In this document: in pieces, positions 48,805-57,368 of the stretch
How the letters are laid out: each line of letters begins with the position of its first letter
Position numbering within the stretch: position 1 is the stretch's first letter
Assembly (NCBI GenBank): GCA_963763885.1
Contig: CAVXQD010000007.1
Span: 1,922,001 to 1,986,000 of the forward strand
Direction: 5' to 3'
DNA length: 64,000 nucleotides
From: JANNBN01 sp963763885
Lineage (GTDB): Bacteria; Actinomycetota; Acidimicrobiia; Acidimicrobiales; JANYDT01
Notes under the pieces: generated by a model
Seen by the model: only the letters and a program-made list of their open reading frames with translations
Database searches by the model: none
Told to the model about the DNA's origin: nothing
Program-made: the position numbers and the translations under genes

Positions 48805-49755
48805 ATGCCGCGCCTGCGAACTACCCCACTCGAGCGAACTGCTCGATTGCAGTCCACAGGCGGCCGGCTCGGCGAACTGGCCGGCGCGTATCTGGTGCTG
48901 GTCAAGCTCCGTGTGGTGGAGCAACTGCTCATCACCACGGTGCCAACGATGTTTGTCGCCCAGCGTGGGGTTCCCAACCTGTGGCTGATGCTCGCCACCG
49001 TCCTTGGCGGAACGTTTGCTGCTGGCGGGGCCAACGCCATCAACATGGTCATCGACCGTGACATCGATGCCCTGATGGACCGAACCAAGCATCGTCCGCT
49101 GGTCACGGGTGTCATCAGCCCTCGACACGCGTTGGTCTTTGCGATCGCTCTAGAGACGCTTGCGTTTGTGTGGCTGTGGTGGCAGGTCAACCTGCTGTCG
49201 GCTGTCCTCGCAGTCGCCGCATGTCTGTTCTACGTCTTCGTGTACACCTTGTGGCTGAAGCGCAGTTCAGTCGAAAACATCGTCATTGGTGGGGCTGCAG
49301 GGGCCGTACCCGTGCTGATTGGCTGGTCGGCAGTCACCAACCGCCTGGACTGGGCACCGGTTGTGATGTTTGCGGTGATCTTCGTTTGGACCCCGCCGCA
49401 CTTCTGGGCGCTGGCCGTCAAGTACAAAGACGATTACGGCAAAGCCGGTGTCCCGATGCTGCCCGTGGTGGCTTCGTTCAAAACCACGGCAACGCGCATC
49501 GTCGCCTACACCGTGATTCTCTGGGCCCTTTCGATGCTGGTCTGGCCGGTTGCCGAGCTGTCATGGTTTTACGCAACCGTGGCGGCAGTACTCGGAGCGA
49601 TGTTCCTGTTCGTTGCGTTGCGGTTGTATCGGGTCGGCACGTCTGATGCGCAGCCTTCCGTGGTTGCCGGCGAAGCGATGAAGCTGTTCGTGTTTTCGAA
49701 CATCTATATCTCTGTGCTGTTCATCGCCATGGGCGTTGACCAGCTCTTGGGATAG
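48805..49755 (+). CDS. ctaB: Protoheme IX farnesyltransferase (heme O synthase)
   Basis: 316 residues with about eight to nine membrane helices. Prenyl-diphosphate sites: NAINMVIDRDIDALMDRTKHRP near residue 95 and the second aspartate region YKDDYGKAGVPMLP, separated by IFVWTPPHFWALAVKYK. It farnesylates heme b to heme O, the precursor of the heme A used by the oxidase encoded downstream. The longer upstream extension relative to family is short and Arg-rich. ATG at 48805. Divergent from clpS. Confidence 0.95.
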   Translation: MPRLRTTPLERTARLQSTGGRLGELAGAYLVLVKLRVVEQLLITTVPTMFVAQRGVPNLWLMLATVLGGTFAAGGANAINMVIDRDIDALMDRTKHRPLVTGVISPRHALVFAIALETLAFVWLWWQVNLLSAVLAVAACLFYVFVYTLWLKRSSVENIVIGGAAGAVPVLIGWSAVTNRLDWAPVVMFAVIFVWTPPHFWALAVKYKDDYGKAGVPMLPVVASFKTTATRIVAYTVILWALSMLVWPVAELSWFYATVAAVLGAMFLFVALRLYRVGTSDAQPSVVAGEAMKLFVFSNIYISVLFIAMGVDQLLG

Positions 49756-49809
49756 CGCTAGCCCGGCCCGATCGCTTGGCCCGCTGTATTGCATCAGCGC
49801 GGGGCATCG

Positions 49810-49824
49810 ACGGTTCCGAACCGT
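49810..49824. promoter_or_regulatory. Palindrome upstream of the degenerate oxidase module
   Basis: ACGGTTC-C-GAACCGT, seven-base perfect arms around one base, 114 bases before the ATG at 49938. Position suggests an operator in the promoter region of the long oxidase operon. The rest of the 182-base gap has a good ribosome site (AAGGA, 49929) and nothing else I can name. Confidence 0.4.
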
Positions 49825-49937
49825 TTGACGCGAAATCGCTGGCGACAGAACTGGCCGACTAGCATCGCCCGCACCACTGGTCTGTTGATACGCGCCCGCG
49901 TGTCGGCTCATCTGCGAGTGATCTGCAAGGAATCCGC

Positions 49938-51449
49938 ATGACCCTCACCGCCCCTACTTCCACCAGCCAGGCCGCCGACGCAGCCGTCTTCGGGGTTGCC
50001 GACCCCTTTGGCGCTGTTCAGGCCGATGACTGGGTGGCAACCGTCGACTCGGGACGTACCGGCCAGCTCCATTTGGGGCTGCTCTCGGCTGTCGTTGCAC
50101 TTGCTGGGGGGTTGGGCGTGGCAGTCCACGGCCAACTGGCCGATTGGTGGACGCTCAGCACATCAGACTCCCGGTTCGACATCGCCTCGCTGTTCGCGTT
50201 GCATCAGAACCTCTGGGCGGTGTGCATCGCAATGCCGCTCTGGATTGCCGTCGCCGCCATGGTGGTGCCACGGCAGATCGGCGCAACCCGAAGCGCGTTC
50301 CCACGCCTGGGCACCTTCGCGCTGTGGGGCTGGCTTGTCGGTACCGCTCTGCTCATTGTGGCCTCGTTGGTGGAGGACGGACCCCAGGTCGTCGACCTTG
50401 GTGGCAACCTCGCTGTTACGGCCACGGCCGGGCAAGCGCCGCGGGCAACTGACATCGCCTTGGCCGCCATGATGCTCGTGACTCTCGCCACGCTTGCTGG
50501 AGCCATCAACCTGGTTGCAACAATCCTCACTGAGCGCACGCCAGGCACCAAGCTCTCCACCATGCGGCCGTTCTCCTGGTCCGTGCTGGTGACCATGAGC
50601 CTCGCCGTTCTCACCACGCCGGTGTTTATGGCAGGTTTGTTCCTGCTGTACTTGGATCAGCATTTCGGTGGGCAGCTGTTTGCATCAGGCGTTGGCGCCG
50701 ACCGCATCTGGGTCCATGCCATCTGGCTGATGGGCCGCCCCGAAGCAGTGCTGCTGGCCATCCCTGCCGTTGGGGCCGTTGCCGACGTGGTGGTTCACCG
50801 GACCGGTAAGACGCTTCTCGGTGGCGGAGCAGCCAACGGCCTCATCGCCGCTGCTGCTGCTTCTTCGCTGTTGTTGTGGACAGGCCGTGAGTTCGTTGCG
50901 ACCTCTGCCACGCCTCCGTACGCTCGCTGGTGGTACGGGGTTGTTCTGGTCCCGCTGTTCCTGTTGCTCTTGCTCATCGTTGGCAGCGTCCGCGGCGGAA
51001 TCAAGCCCGACGTCTCGTTGCTGGGAGCCCTCGGAATTGTGTTGTCCATCGTGGCCGGTGCCGTGTTCGTTATCGCCATCGTTGCCACGCCCAACAGCGA
51101 CATCAATGAGTCAGAGCAAGTCTTCGCTCAGCTCGGCCTGCCAAACCTCCTTGTCTTCGGTCTGGTCCTCATCGGTGCGTTCACGATGGTTGTGGAACAT
51201 AGCGGTTCCGTTTACGGCAAGGCCATCCCTAAGCCAATCGGAACGTTGTTGCTGTTGGACATCCTCGGCGGTGTGCTCCTCGCCGGTGCTGGCCTTACCG
51301 CAGGCGTTTTCGGTGGCGGCGACGCTCCTCAGATTGCTGCCGCAATCGGCAAAGCACTCATCGCTGCCGGTGCGTTGTTGCTGGTCCTCGCACTACTCGG
51401 GTCGCTTCGGCCCAACCGTTCTGTCACTCACGAAGAAGGGGGCCACTGA
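49938..51449 (+). CDS. Degenerate heme-copper oxidase subunit I-like protein
   Basis: 503 residues, about twelve helices, aligning along its length with the true subunit I encoded at 54742. Shared blocks: MPLWIAVAAMVVPRQIGATR versus MPLSAAFFNYFLPLQVGARD, AFPRLGTFALWGWLVG versus AFPRMNAFSWWGYFFG, and HAIWLMGRPEA versus HLFWLFGHPEV. The helix II heme ligand is kept (His89), but the CuB histidine is Arg267, the cross-linking tyrosine is Val, the His-His pair is Gly316-Arg317, and the A-H-F-H of helix X is A-Q-L-G. It cannot be an oxidase as such; a structural, assembly or pseudo-enzyme role is possible. AAGGA before ATG; one-base overlap (TGATG) with the next gene. Confidence 0.8.
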   Translation: MTLTAPTSTSQAADAAVFGVADPFGAVQADDWVATVDSGRTGQLHLGLLSAVVALAGGLGVAVHGQLADWWTLSTSDSRFDIASLFALHQNLWAVCIAMPLWIAVAAMVVPRQIGATRSAFPRLGTFALWGWLVGTALLIVASLVEDGPQVVDLGGNLAVTATAGQAPRATDIALAAMMLVTLATLAGAINLVATILTERTPGTKLSTMRPFSWSVLVTMSLAVLTTPVFMAGLFLLYLDQHFGGQLFASGVGADRIWVHAIWLMGRPEAVLLAIPAVGAVADVVVHRTGKTLLGGGAANGLIAAAAASSLLLWTGREFVATSATPPYARWWYGVVLVPLFLLLLLIVGSVRGGIKPDVSLLGALGIVLSIVAGAVFVIAIVATPNSDINESEQVFAQLGLPNLLVFGLVLIGAFTMVVEHSGSVYGKAIPKPIGTLLLLDILGGVLLAGAGLTAGVFGGGDAPQIAAAIGKALIAAGALLLVLALLGSLRPNRSVTHEEGGH

Positions 51450-52048
51450 TGGCCGCTGCACCTCAGCCAACTGCCGCCGTCACGGCGCGCACCCAACCAG
51501 GGAACAGCGCTCAGTTGGGTGCCCTGCTTGCGCTCGCCGCCGGGGTCATGTTTGTTTCCACCCTGATCGGTGCGTACTTCTCGGTCCGTAACTTCGTTGG
51601 CGTCGGAAGCGGTGGATTCATCCCCGACGCACTGAAGTTCGACAACTACGCCGGGTTTATGACCATGGTCTCCGGGCTCTCTGCTGCATTTGCAGCGGAA
51701 TGGGCGCTCGTTTCTGCTCGTCTCCGCAATCGGCGTTGGGCAACGGCCGGCTACGGACTCAGCACGTTGTTCTTCATTGGTGGCATTAACGCTGTCTGGC
51801 ACATTGGCCAACGCAGCAAGCTCGCAGCCGCCGAGACTCCCTACGCGGTGTTGTTCTATGCGCTGCTGTCCGCCATGATCCTGGCGCTCGTCGTCGGGGT
51901 TGTCGCCGCACTGGTCAACCTCGTCCGAGTGCTAGCCGGCCATGTTGCGGGAGACGACCTGCTCCTCGGCAAGGCTGGTAACTGGTTCATCAGGTTCGCT
52001 GCGCTGACTGCAACCGTCGGCTTCTTCCTCATCTACACCTACAAGTAA
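51449..52048 (+). CDS. Cytochrome oxidase subunit III-like protein (degenerate)
   Basis: 199 residues with five to six membrane helices. Pieces parallel the real subunit III at 56727: GVMFVSTLIGAYFSVRN versus SECLLFGALIATYLNYR, STLFFIGGINAVWHI versus LLGSIFIGGQIYEF, and the end GNWFIRFAALTATVGFFLIY versus LYWHFVDVIWIVIFTVVYLI. The subunit III hallmarks G-x-H-G-x-H-V and Y-W-H-F-V-D are lost. It is joined to the subunit I-like gene by TGATG, exactly the junction used by the genuine pair. Probably forms a complex with the degenerate subunit I; function unknown. Confidence 0.7.
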   Translation: MAAAPQPTAAVTARTQPGNSAQLGALLALAAGVMFVSTLIGAYFSVRNFVGVGSGGFIPDALKFDNYAGFMTMVSGLSAAFAAEWALVSARLRNRRWATAGYGLSTLFFIGGINAVWHIGQRSKLAAAETPYAVLFYALLSAMILALVVGVVAALVNLVRVLAGHVAGDDLLLGKAGNWFIRFAALTATVGFFLIYTYK

Positions 52049-52063
52049 GCATCCGAGGCAACC

Positions 52064-52801
52064 GTGTTCTCCGCATACACAAAGACCTTTGCCGGGCTCA
52101 CCGGCGCGCTGATCGTGCTCGCCCTGGTGGTGTCTGCAGTCCAACCAGACCGTCTGGCCATCACGCTGCTGTTTTTGGCAGCCGTCGGCACCGGCCTCAT
52201 CACTGCAGCTGGTCGTTCCGCAACCGGGCACAACGATCGAATCGCTCTCCTCGGTGCGTCGGCTTCGGCCAACCGCGCACCTCGCAACTCGTACGCCCCC
52301 GCCCTCGCAGCGTTGGGATTCGGCGTTGTGGTGCTTGGTGCAGCGCTCGGCTTCATTGCGTACGCAGTTGGAGTCGTCGTGTTGGCTATTGCCGGCGGTC
52401 TGTGGTTGTCCGACACGTGGCGAGAGCATCGCCTCACCACACCAAAGGCTTCGGCCCAGGTGAGTCGCTCGTTCTCTCTTCCAATCGTGATGCCGTTGAT
52501 GGCCGTCGGCCTCATTGCGTTCGTCGCAATCAGCTTTTCGTTGGTGTTCTTCTCGTTCCCAGAGAACCGCTCGTGGATCATCGCTTCAGCAGTTGCACTG
52601 CTCGTGTTTGGCGGTGCTTTCGTGTTGGCCTTTATGCCGAAGCAGGAGGGCCGAGTGAAGTTCTTGGCGCTCGTTGCGGTGGTTTTGGCAGCAGTTGCCG
52701 GTCTTGGCGTCCTCGGACTTGTCCGGGGTGAACCAGAGCACGGTGGCGAGCACGGCACCACTGCCGAGCACACCAGCACCGAAACCCACTCTGAGGGCTG
52801 A
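52064..52801 (+). CDS. Membrane protein with His-rich tail, oxidase-cluster associated
   Basis: 245 residues, not recognised. About six hydrophobic segments in two groups: residues ~10-48 (two helices), ~85-115 (two) and ~145-215 (three shorter). A soluble Glu/His/Thr-rich tail ends with EPEHGGEHGTTAEHTSTETH. The region before it, SFSLPIVMPLMAVGLIAFVAI, resembles small oxidase subunits loosely. GTG start at 52064, 15 bases after the subunit III-like stop. Its place in the run makes it a likely third component of the same membrane module. Confidence 0.6.
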   Translation: MFSAYTKTFAGLTGALIVLALVVSAVQPDRLAITLLFLAAVGTGLITAAGRSATGHNDRIALLGASASANRAPRNSYAPALAALGFGVVVLGAALGFIAYAVGVVVLAIAGGLWLSDTWREHRLTTPKASAQVSRSFSLPIVMPLMAVGLIAFVAISFSLVFFSFPENRSWIIASAVALLVFGGAFVLAFMPKQEGRVKFLALVAVVLAAVAGLGVLGLVRGEPEHGGEHGTTAEHTSTETHSEG

Positions 52802-52822
52802 CGTCATACTCATGCCCCCGGC

Positions 52823-53365
52823 ATGAATCGCACGCGCCTTGGCGTTGCGCTGATGTCAGCAGTGGTCGCAGCAGGGCTGTTGTTCGGCGGGGCGCTCTTG
52901 ATGGAATTGGTGTCAGGACCTGACGACTCGCAAGGTTCCGGTTCCGTGTTTGCATCCCAATTGCCAACCTTTGACCTGCCAAGCGTCCACGCCGATGGCA
53001 AGAGATACTCGACGGCGGGTTTCTCTGGGAAGCCGCTGGTGATCAACGTCTTCGATTACACCTGTGTTCCGTGTATTCGAGAACTGCCGATGCTTGACAA
53101 GATGGCGGCCGCACACCCCGAGGTGAACTTTGTGGGGGTGCACCTGTTGCTGAAACGGGTTGACGCAGCAGAATTCGTCGACCGGCTCGGTATCCGTTTT
53201 CCGATCGTGCACGATGCCGACGGAATTTTCGCAACGGCTGCCCTCGCGCTGCCGACCACGATTTTTGTCTCCGCTGAGGGTCTTGAAGTGGGTCGTGTGA
53301 CCGGCGCCATCGCCGAAGCTGACCTTGCGGATCGACTCCAGCGACTCTCGGAGGGTATTTCATGA
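52823..53365 (+). CDS. TlpA/ResA-like membrane-anchored thioredoxin
   Basis: 180 residues. An N-terminal signal anchor (RLGVALMSAVVAAGLLFGG) is followed by a thioredoxin fold: LPTFDLPSVHADGKRYS, VINVFDYTCVPCIRELPML with the C-x-x-C site (CVPC), and the cis-proline segment ALPTTIFVSAEG. Such proteins reduce apo-cytochrome c or the CuA cysteines during oxidase assembly, which fits its place directly before coxB, whose product has both a CuA site and a haem c. ATG at 52823. Confidence 0.85.
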   Translation: MNRTRLGVALMSAVVAAGLLFGGALLMELVSGPDDSQGSGSVFASQLPTFDLPSVHADGKRYSTAGFSGKPLVINVFDYTCVPCIRELPMLDKMAAAHPEVNFVGVHLLLKRVDAAEFVDRLGIRFPIVHDADGIFATAALALPTTIFVSAEGLEVGRVTGAIAEADLADRLQRLSEGIS

Positions 53366-53420
53366 CATACTGCTTCTTCCACACTTTGCTTCCCAGCCTC
53401 GATTGAGGAAGGCTTCGTAC

Positions 53421-54650
53421 GTGTTTCCTGAGCGACCCCTGTCTGCGCGTCTGAGCGCCCGTGTTCGGCGTCTCCCCGTCCCCACGAGCGTGAAATCTCC
53501 GGTTACGGGTTTGTTGATCCTTTTGCCGTTGGTGCTGGGTGCCTGTGCATCCGACGCGCCTCAAGACGGTTTCAGTTCACCAGAGGGTCCCATCCCTCGT
53601 GCTATCAACAAGGTCGCTCATCCCGCGTTCTTCGTTGCGTACGTGCCGGTGATGCTGTTTGTCTACGGGCTCACCATGTATGCGGTGGTCAAGTTCCGCC
53701 GCAAAGACGACGACCATGTTCCGACGCAGACCCACGGCAACAAAGTCGTCGAAATAGTTTCGGTGACGCTGGCCAGCGTCATGCTGATTTTCATGGGTGT
53801 GCCTGCCACGGCCACGTACTTCGATGTCACCGAGCAGAAGAACGACTGCATGCAGGTCACCATCGTGGGTCACCAATGGTGGTGGGAGGCTCGCTATCCG
53901 GCCGAAGGCACCAAGCTGGAAACCACGTATCCACGTGACATCTTGGATCCAACCGACGCGGAAGCTGCCAAGGCAGAAGGCCGCGAACAGCGCAAGATCT
54001 TCGGTATCCCGCGTGATGACCGCCCGGTCATCGTCAATGCCAACGAGCTCCACATCCCAGAAGGCTGCAACGTGCGCCTCAACATCACCTCCATGGACGT
54101 GATGCACAACTACTGGGTGCCAAAACTGGCAGGCAAGATCTACGCCATCCCCGGCAAGATGAATTACCTCAACATCGAGGCAGACACCGGCCTTGCCTCG
54201 CCAGGTAAGTCCCACTTCATTTACGGCCAGTGCGCAGAGTTCTGCGGCGTTTCGCACGCCAACATGCGTTTCAAGGTTGTTGTCCAGACCAAGGAAGACT
54301 TCCAGAAGTGGTTGGCTGGGCAAGCAGCTCCGGCTCGTAAGGCGCAAACCGCTCTCGAAAAGAAGGGCGAAGAGTTGTTCGCTGGAGGCGCAGCTTGCTC
54401 CACGTGCCACTACACCGACTCTTCCAAGGGCTGGGACGTCACTGTTGACGCAGCCAAGATCGGTCCAAACCTGGCGCACGTCGGAAGCCGTCAGCATTTC
54501 GCCGGTGCAATTGCGCCGATGGATGACCGCAACCTCACCGCTTGGCTACGCAATCCGCAGGAATTTAAGCCAGGCTCCAAGATGGTTATCCGACAACTCA
54601 AGAACGACGAGATCGAGGCGCTAGTCGCCTACATCAAGTCGCTCAAGTAG
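53421..54650 (+). CDS. ctaC: Cytochrome c oxidase subunit II with fused cytochrome c (caa3 type)
   Basis: 409 residues. GTG 53421 with GAGGAAGG eight bases upstream sets the start. Lipoprotein signal LLILLPLVLGAC, two helices, then the CuA domain: GHQWWWEARYP, MDVMHNYWVPKLAGK and GQCAEFCGVSHANM (both cysteines, histidine and methionine present). A C-terminal cytochrome c domain has CSTCH for covalent haem and a methionine in the GSKMVIRQL segment. It takes electrons from a donor and passes them to subunit I. Between CuA strands an insertion (EAAKAEGREQRKIFG) lengthens the domain. Confidence 0.95.
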   Translation: MFPERPLSARLSARVRRLPVPTSVKSPVTGLLILLPLVLGACASDAPQDGFSSPEGPIPRAINKVAHPAFFVAYVPVMLFVYGLTMYAVVKFRRKDDDHVPTQTHGNKVVEIVSVTLASVMLIFMGVPATATYFDVTEQKNDCMQVTIVGHQWWWEARYPAEGTKLETTYPRDILDPTDAEAAKAEGREQRKIFGIPRDDRPVIVNANELHIPEGCNVRLNITSMDVMHNYWVPKLAGKIYAIPGKMNYLNIEADTGLASPGKSHFIYGQCAEFCGVSHANMRFKVVVQTKEDFQKWLAGQAAPARKAQTALEKKGEELFAGGAACSTCHYTDSSKGWDVTVDAAKIGPNLAHVGSRQHFAGAIAPMDDRNLTAWLRNPQEFKPGSKMVIRQLKNDEIEALVAYIKSLK

Positions 54651-54741
54651 TCGAACCCCAAGTCGTTCCAGCACCACACCACCCACACGTCGTCAGTAAA
54701 TCGAAGTCACCAGAGCAACGGTTTCGCAGGAGCATCTCGTC

Positions 54742-56727
54742 ATGGCACTCGTTCTCGAACCACCAACCGGTATCGGCCCGGCAAACGACAAAGACAAGTC
54801 GGCCGGCGCCGGCTTGTTGAGTCGACCGCTTGAAACCGAAAAGGGCGTCATGTCGTGGGTCACCACTGTTGACCACAAGCGCCTCGGCATCATGTACGGC
54901 GTCGCGTCTATCTTCTGGTTCGTCCTCGGCGGCATCGAGGCGCTGTTCATTCGGTTGCAGCTCGCTGTCCCTAACGGTTCCGTTATTGGCGCCGACACGT
55001 ACAACCAGATGTTCACCATGCACGCCACCACCATGGTGTTCCTTGTGGTCATGCCGCTGTCGGCTGCCTTCTTCAACTATTTCCTGCCGTTGCAGGTTGG
55101 CGCCCGTGACGTTGCGTTCCCACGCATGAACGCGTTCTCGTGGTGGGGTTACTTCTTCGGCAGCATCTTCATTTACTCCAGCTACTTCCTTGGTGGCTTC
55201 CCCAACGGTGGCTGGTTCGGCTACGCACCAAACACGTCAACCACGTTCTCGCCAGGGCACGGAATCGACTTCTGGATCATTGGTCTCCAGTTGCTGGGTA
55301 TCGCGTCAACCGTCTCAGCGGTCAACTTCATCGTCACCGTCTTCAACATGCGTGCCCCTGGCATGACGTTGTTCCGGATGCCGGTGTTTGCTTGGATGAC
55401 GTTCGTCGCCAGTTTCCTGTTGCTGTTCGCAATGCCAATCATCACGGTTGCGCTGTTCCTGCTGATGTTCGATCGGTCTTTCGGCGCCAACTTCTTCAAT
55501 GTTGCCCAGGGCGGCGAACCAGTGTTGTGGCAGCACCTCTTCTGGCTGTTTGGCCACCCCGAGGTGTACATCCTCATTCTCCCCGCCATGGGTATTGTCT
55601 CCGAGGTCTTGCCTACCTTCGCTCGCAAGCCGCTGTTCGGTTACCCGGTTGTGGTTTTCTCTGGCATCGCCATTGGTTTCATGGGTTGGGGTGTGTGGGC
55701 TCACCACATGTTTGCTGTCGGTCTCGGAAGCGTGGCAACTGCAGCGTTCGGCGTCAGCACGATGTTCATTGCGGTTCCAACCGGCGTGAAGATCTTCAAC
55801 TGGGTCGGCACCATTTGGGGCGGCGCGTTGCGTTTCACCACGGCCATGCTCTTCAGCGTCGGCTTCATTCTTACGTTCGTGATCGGCGGCCTGTCCGGCG
55901 TCACCCACTCAATCGTCGCCTCAGACGCGCAGCAGACCGACACCTATTACATCGTCGCCCACTTCCACTATGTGTTGTTCGGTGGCGCACTGATGGGGTT
56001 GTTCTCCGGCATCTACTACTGGTACCCAAAGATCTTCGGCCGTCTGTTGGACGAGAAGGTCGGCAAGGTGCACTGGTTCCTCATGTGGATCGGTACTCAC
56101 CTCACGTTCGGCCCAATGCACGTTGTTGGTCTCCAGGGCCAGCCACGTCGTATGTACCGCTACGACACCGGTATGGGCTTCGACTTCTGGAACATGGTCG
56201 AAACAGTTGGTGCGTTCATCATCGCGTTGTCGTTGCTTGTGTTCTTCTGGAATGTCATCGTGACTCACCGCAAGAAGGGCCAGATCGTTCCGCTCGACCC
56301 TTGGGATGCACGCACGCTCGAGTGGATGACAGACAATCCACCAAAGCCCCACAACTTCGACATTGTCCCAACTGTCCACAGCGTCGACGAGTTCTGGCAT
56401 CGTAAGTACGCAGAAGAACCAGACACTCACCGGGTCAAGCGCGTCGCTACCGCCGAACAGGTTCTTGAACACGAGTATGTCGACCCCAAGACCATCCACA
56501 TGCCATCGCCGTCGTACTGGCCATTGGCTCTGGGCTTCTCCCTCTTCGTGCTGGCATACGGTGCGCTGTACGTAGCCGTTCCTGTGATGATCCTGGGCGC
56601 CGCGATGGTGGTCGGTTCGTTGTTCGGCTGGGCCATCGAGCCATCGGCAGAGCCACACGACGACGATCACGACCATGGCACCGGCGGCTCTGACGCCCTC
56701 GCCCTCACAACCGGTGGAGCACACTGA
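54742..56727 (+). CDS. ctaD: Cytochrome c oxidase subunit I
   Basis: 661 residues. All metal ligands are present: His94 (TMHATTM, haem a), GHPEVY (His272 CuB with Tyr276), WAHHMF (His321/His322) and AHFHYVLFGG (His407 haem a3, His409 haem a). Type A proton-channel region fits (PNGGW and the helix VI glutamate of HPEVY). The protein is ~110 residues longer than a basic subunit I; residues ~545-661 add a soluble linker, two helices starting at MPSPSYWPLALGF, and a PHDDDHDHG tail. ATG at 54742, AGGAG nine bases upstream. Joined to subunit III by TGATG. Confidence 0.97.
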   Translation: MALVLEPPTGIGPANDKDKSAGAGLLSRPLETEKGVMSWVTTVDHKRLGIMYGVASIFWFVLGGIEALFIRLQLAVPNGSVIGADTYNQMFTMHATTMVFLVVMPLSAAFFNYFLPLQVGARDVAFPRMNAFSWWGYFFGSIFIYSSYFLGGFPNGGWFGYAPNTSTTFSPGHGIDFWIIGLQLLGIASTVSAVNFIVTVFNMRAPGMTLFRMPVFAWMTFVASFLLLFAMPIITVALFLLMFDRSFGANFFNVAQGGEPVLWQHLFWLFGHPEVYILILPAMGIVSEVLPTFARKPLFGYPVVVFSGIAIGFMGWGVWAHHMFAVGLGSVATAAFGVSTMFIAVPTGVKIFNWVGTIWGGALRFTTAMLFSVGFILTFVIGGLSGVTHSIVASDAQQTDTYYIVAHFHYVLFGGALMGLFSGIYYWYPKIFGRLLDEKVGKVHWFLMWIGTHLTFGPMHVVGLQGQPRRMYRYDTGMGFDFWNMVETVGAFIIALSLLVFFWNVIVTHRKKGQIVPLDPWDARTLEWMTDNPPKPHNFDIVPTVHSVDEFWHRKYAEEPDTHRVKRVATAEQVLEHEYVDPKTIHMPSPSYWPLALGFSLFVLAYGALYVAVPVMILGAAMVVGSLFGWAIEPSAEPHDDDHDHGTGGSDALALTTGGAH

Positions 56728-57359
56728 TGAGCACAGCAGTTGTCCACTATGACGCAGCCGATCACGGCCACGACGATCACGGTCATGGCGAGCACGCCAC
56801 GGCAACGGGCGTATCCAACGAGAAGCTGGGTATGTGGGTTTTTCTCGGATCAGAGTGCCTGCTGTTCGGTGCTCTCATCGCCACCTATTTGAACTACCGC
56901 GGCAAGTCCATCAACGGGCCGTACCCAGAAGACGTGTACAACATCCCCTTCACGTCGGCATCGTCGTTCATCCTGCTCATGAGCTCGCTCACCATGGTCC
57001 TTGCGTTGTCGGCTATCGGTCGTGGCGACGGACGGCGTGGACGCATCTGGCTCATCAGCACAGCGTTGCTGGGGTCCATCTTCATCGGTGGCCAGATCTA
57101 CGAGTTCCGTGACTTCGTCCAGGTCAAAGGGCTTGGCATGTCAACCAACTTGTTCGGCTCCAGCTTTTACGTGCTCACTGGCTTCCACGGCGTTCACGTG
57201 ACGCTGGGCATCTTGATGCTGTTCTCGCTGGCGTTTCTGTCTTGGCGCGGCAAGATCACCAAGGCAAACGCAGAGACAGTGGAGATCATTGGTCTGTACT
57301 GGCACTTCGTCGACGTGATCTGGATCGTTATCTTCACCGTCGTCTACCTCATCAAGTAA
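56727..57359 (+). CDS. ctaE: Cytochrome c oxidase subunit III
   Basis: 210 residues. A His/Asp-rich N-terminus (HYDAADHGHDDHGHGEH) is followed by five helices: WVFLGSECLLFGALIATYL, then FIGGQIYEF (conserved glutamate), FYVLTGFHGVHVTLGI (G-x-H-G-x-H-V) and LYWHFVDVIWIVIF. Subunit III stabilises proton uptake. ATG shares one base with the subunit I stop. The His-rich head is not part of standard subunit III and may bind copper or zinc. Confidence 0.96.
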   Translation: MSTAVVHYDAADHGHDDHGHGEHATATGVSNEKLGMWVFLGSECLLFGALIATYLNYRGKSINGPYPEDVYNIPFTSASSFILLMSSLTMVLALSAIGRGDGRRGRIWLISTALLGSIFIGGQIYEFRDFVQVKGLGMSTNLFGSSFYVLTGFHGVHVTLGILMLFSLAFLSWRGKITKANAETVEIIGLYWHFVDVIWIVIFTVVYLIK

Positions 57360-57368
57360 GGCACTCCC

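Noticed and set aside
53577..54497. 306-codon minus-strand reading across ctaC, and a similar one at 55921-56805 across ctaD
   Set aside because: Shadows of unmistakable oxidase genes; sequences are His/Val low-complexity artefacts of codon bias.
55140..56405. 421-codon plus-strand reading in another frame of ctaD
   Set aside because: Arg/His/Leu-rich out-of-frame translation of subunit I.
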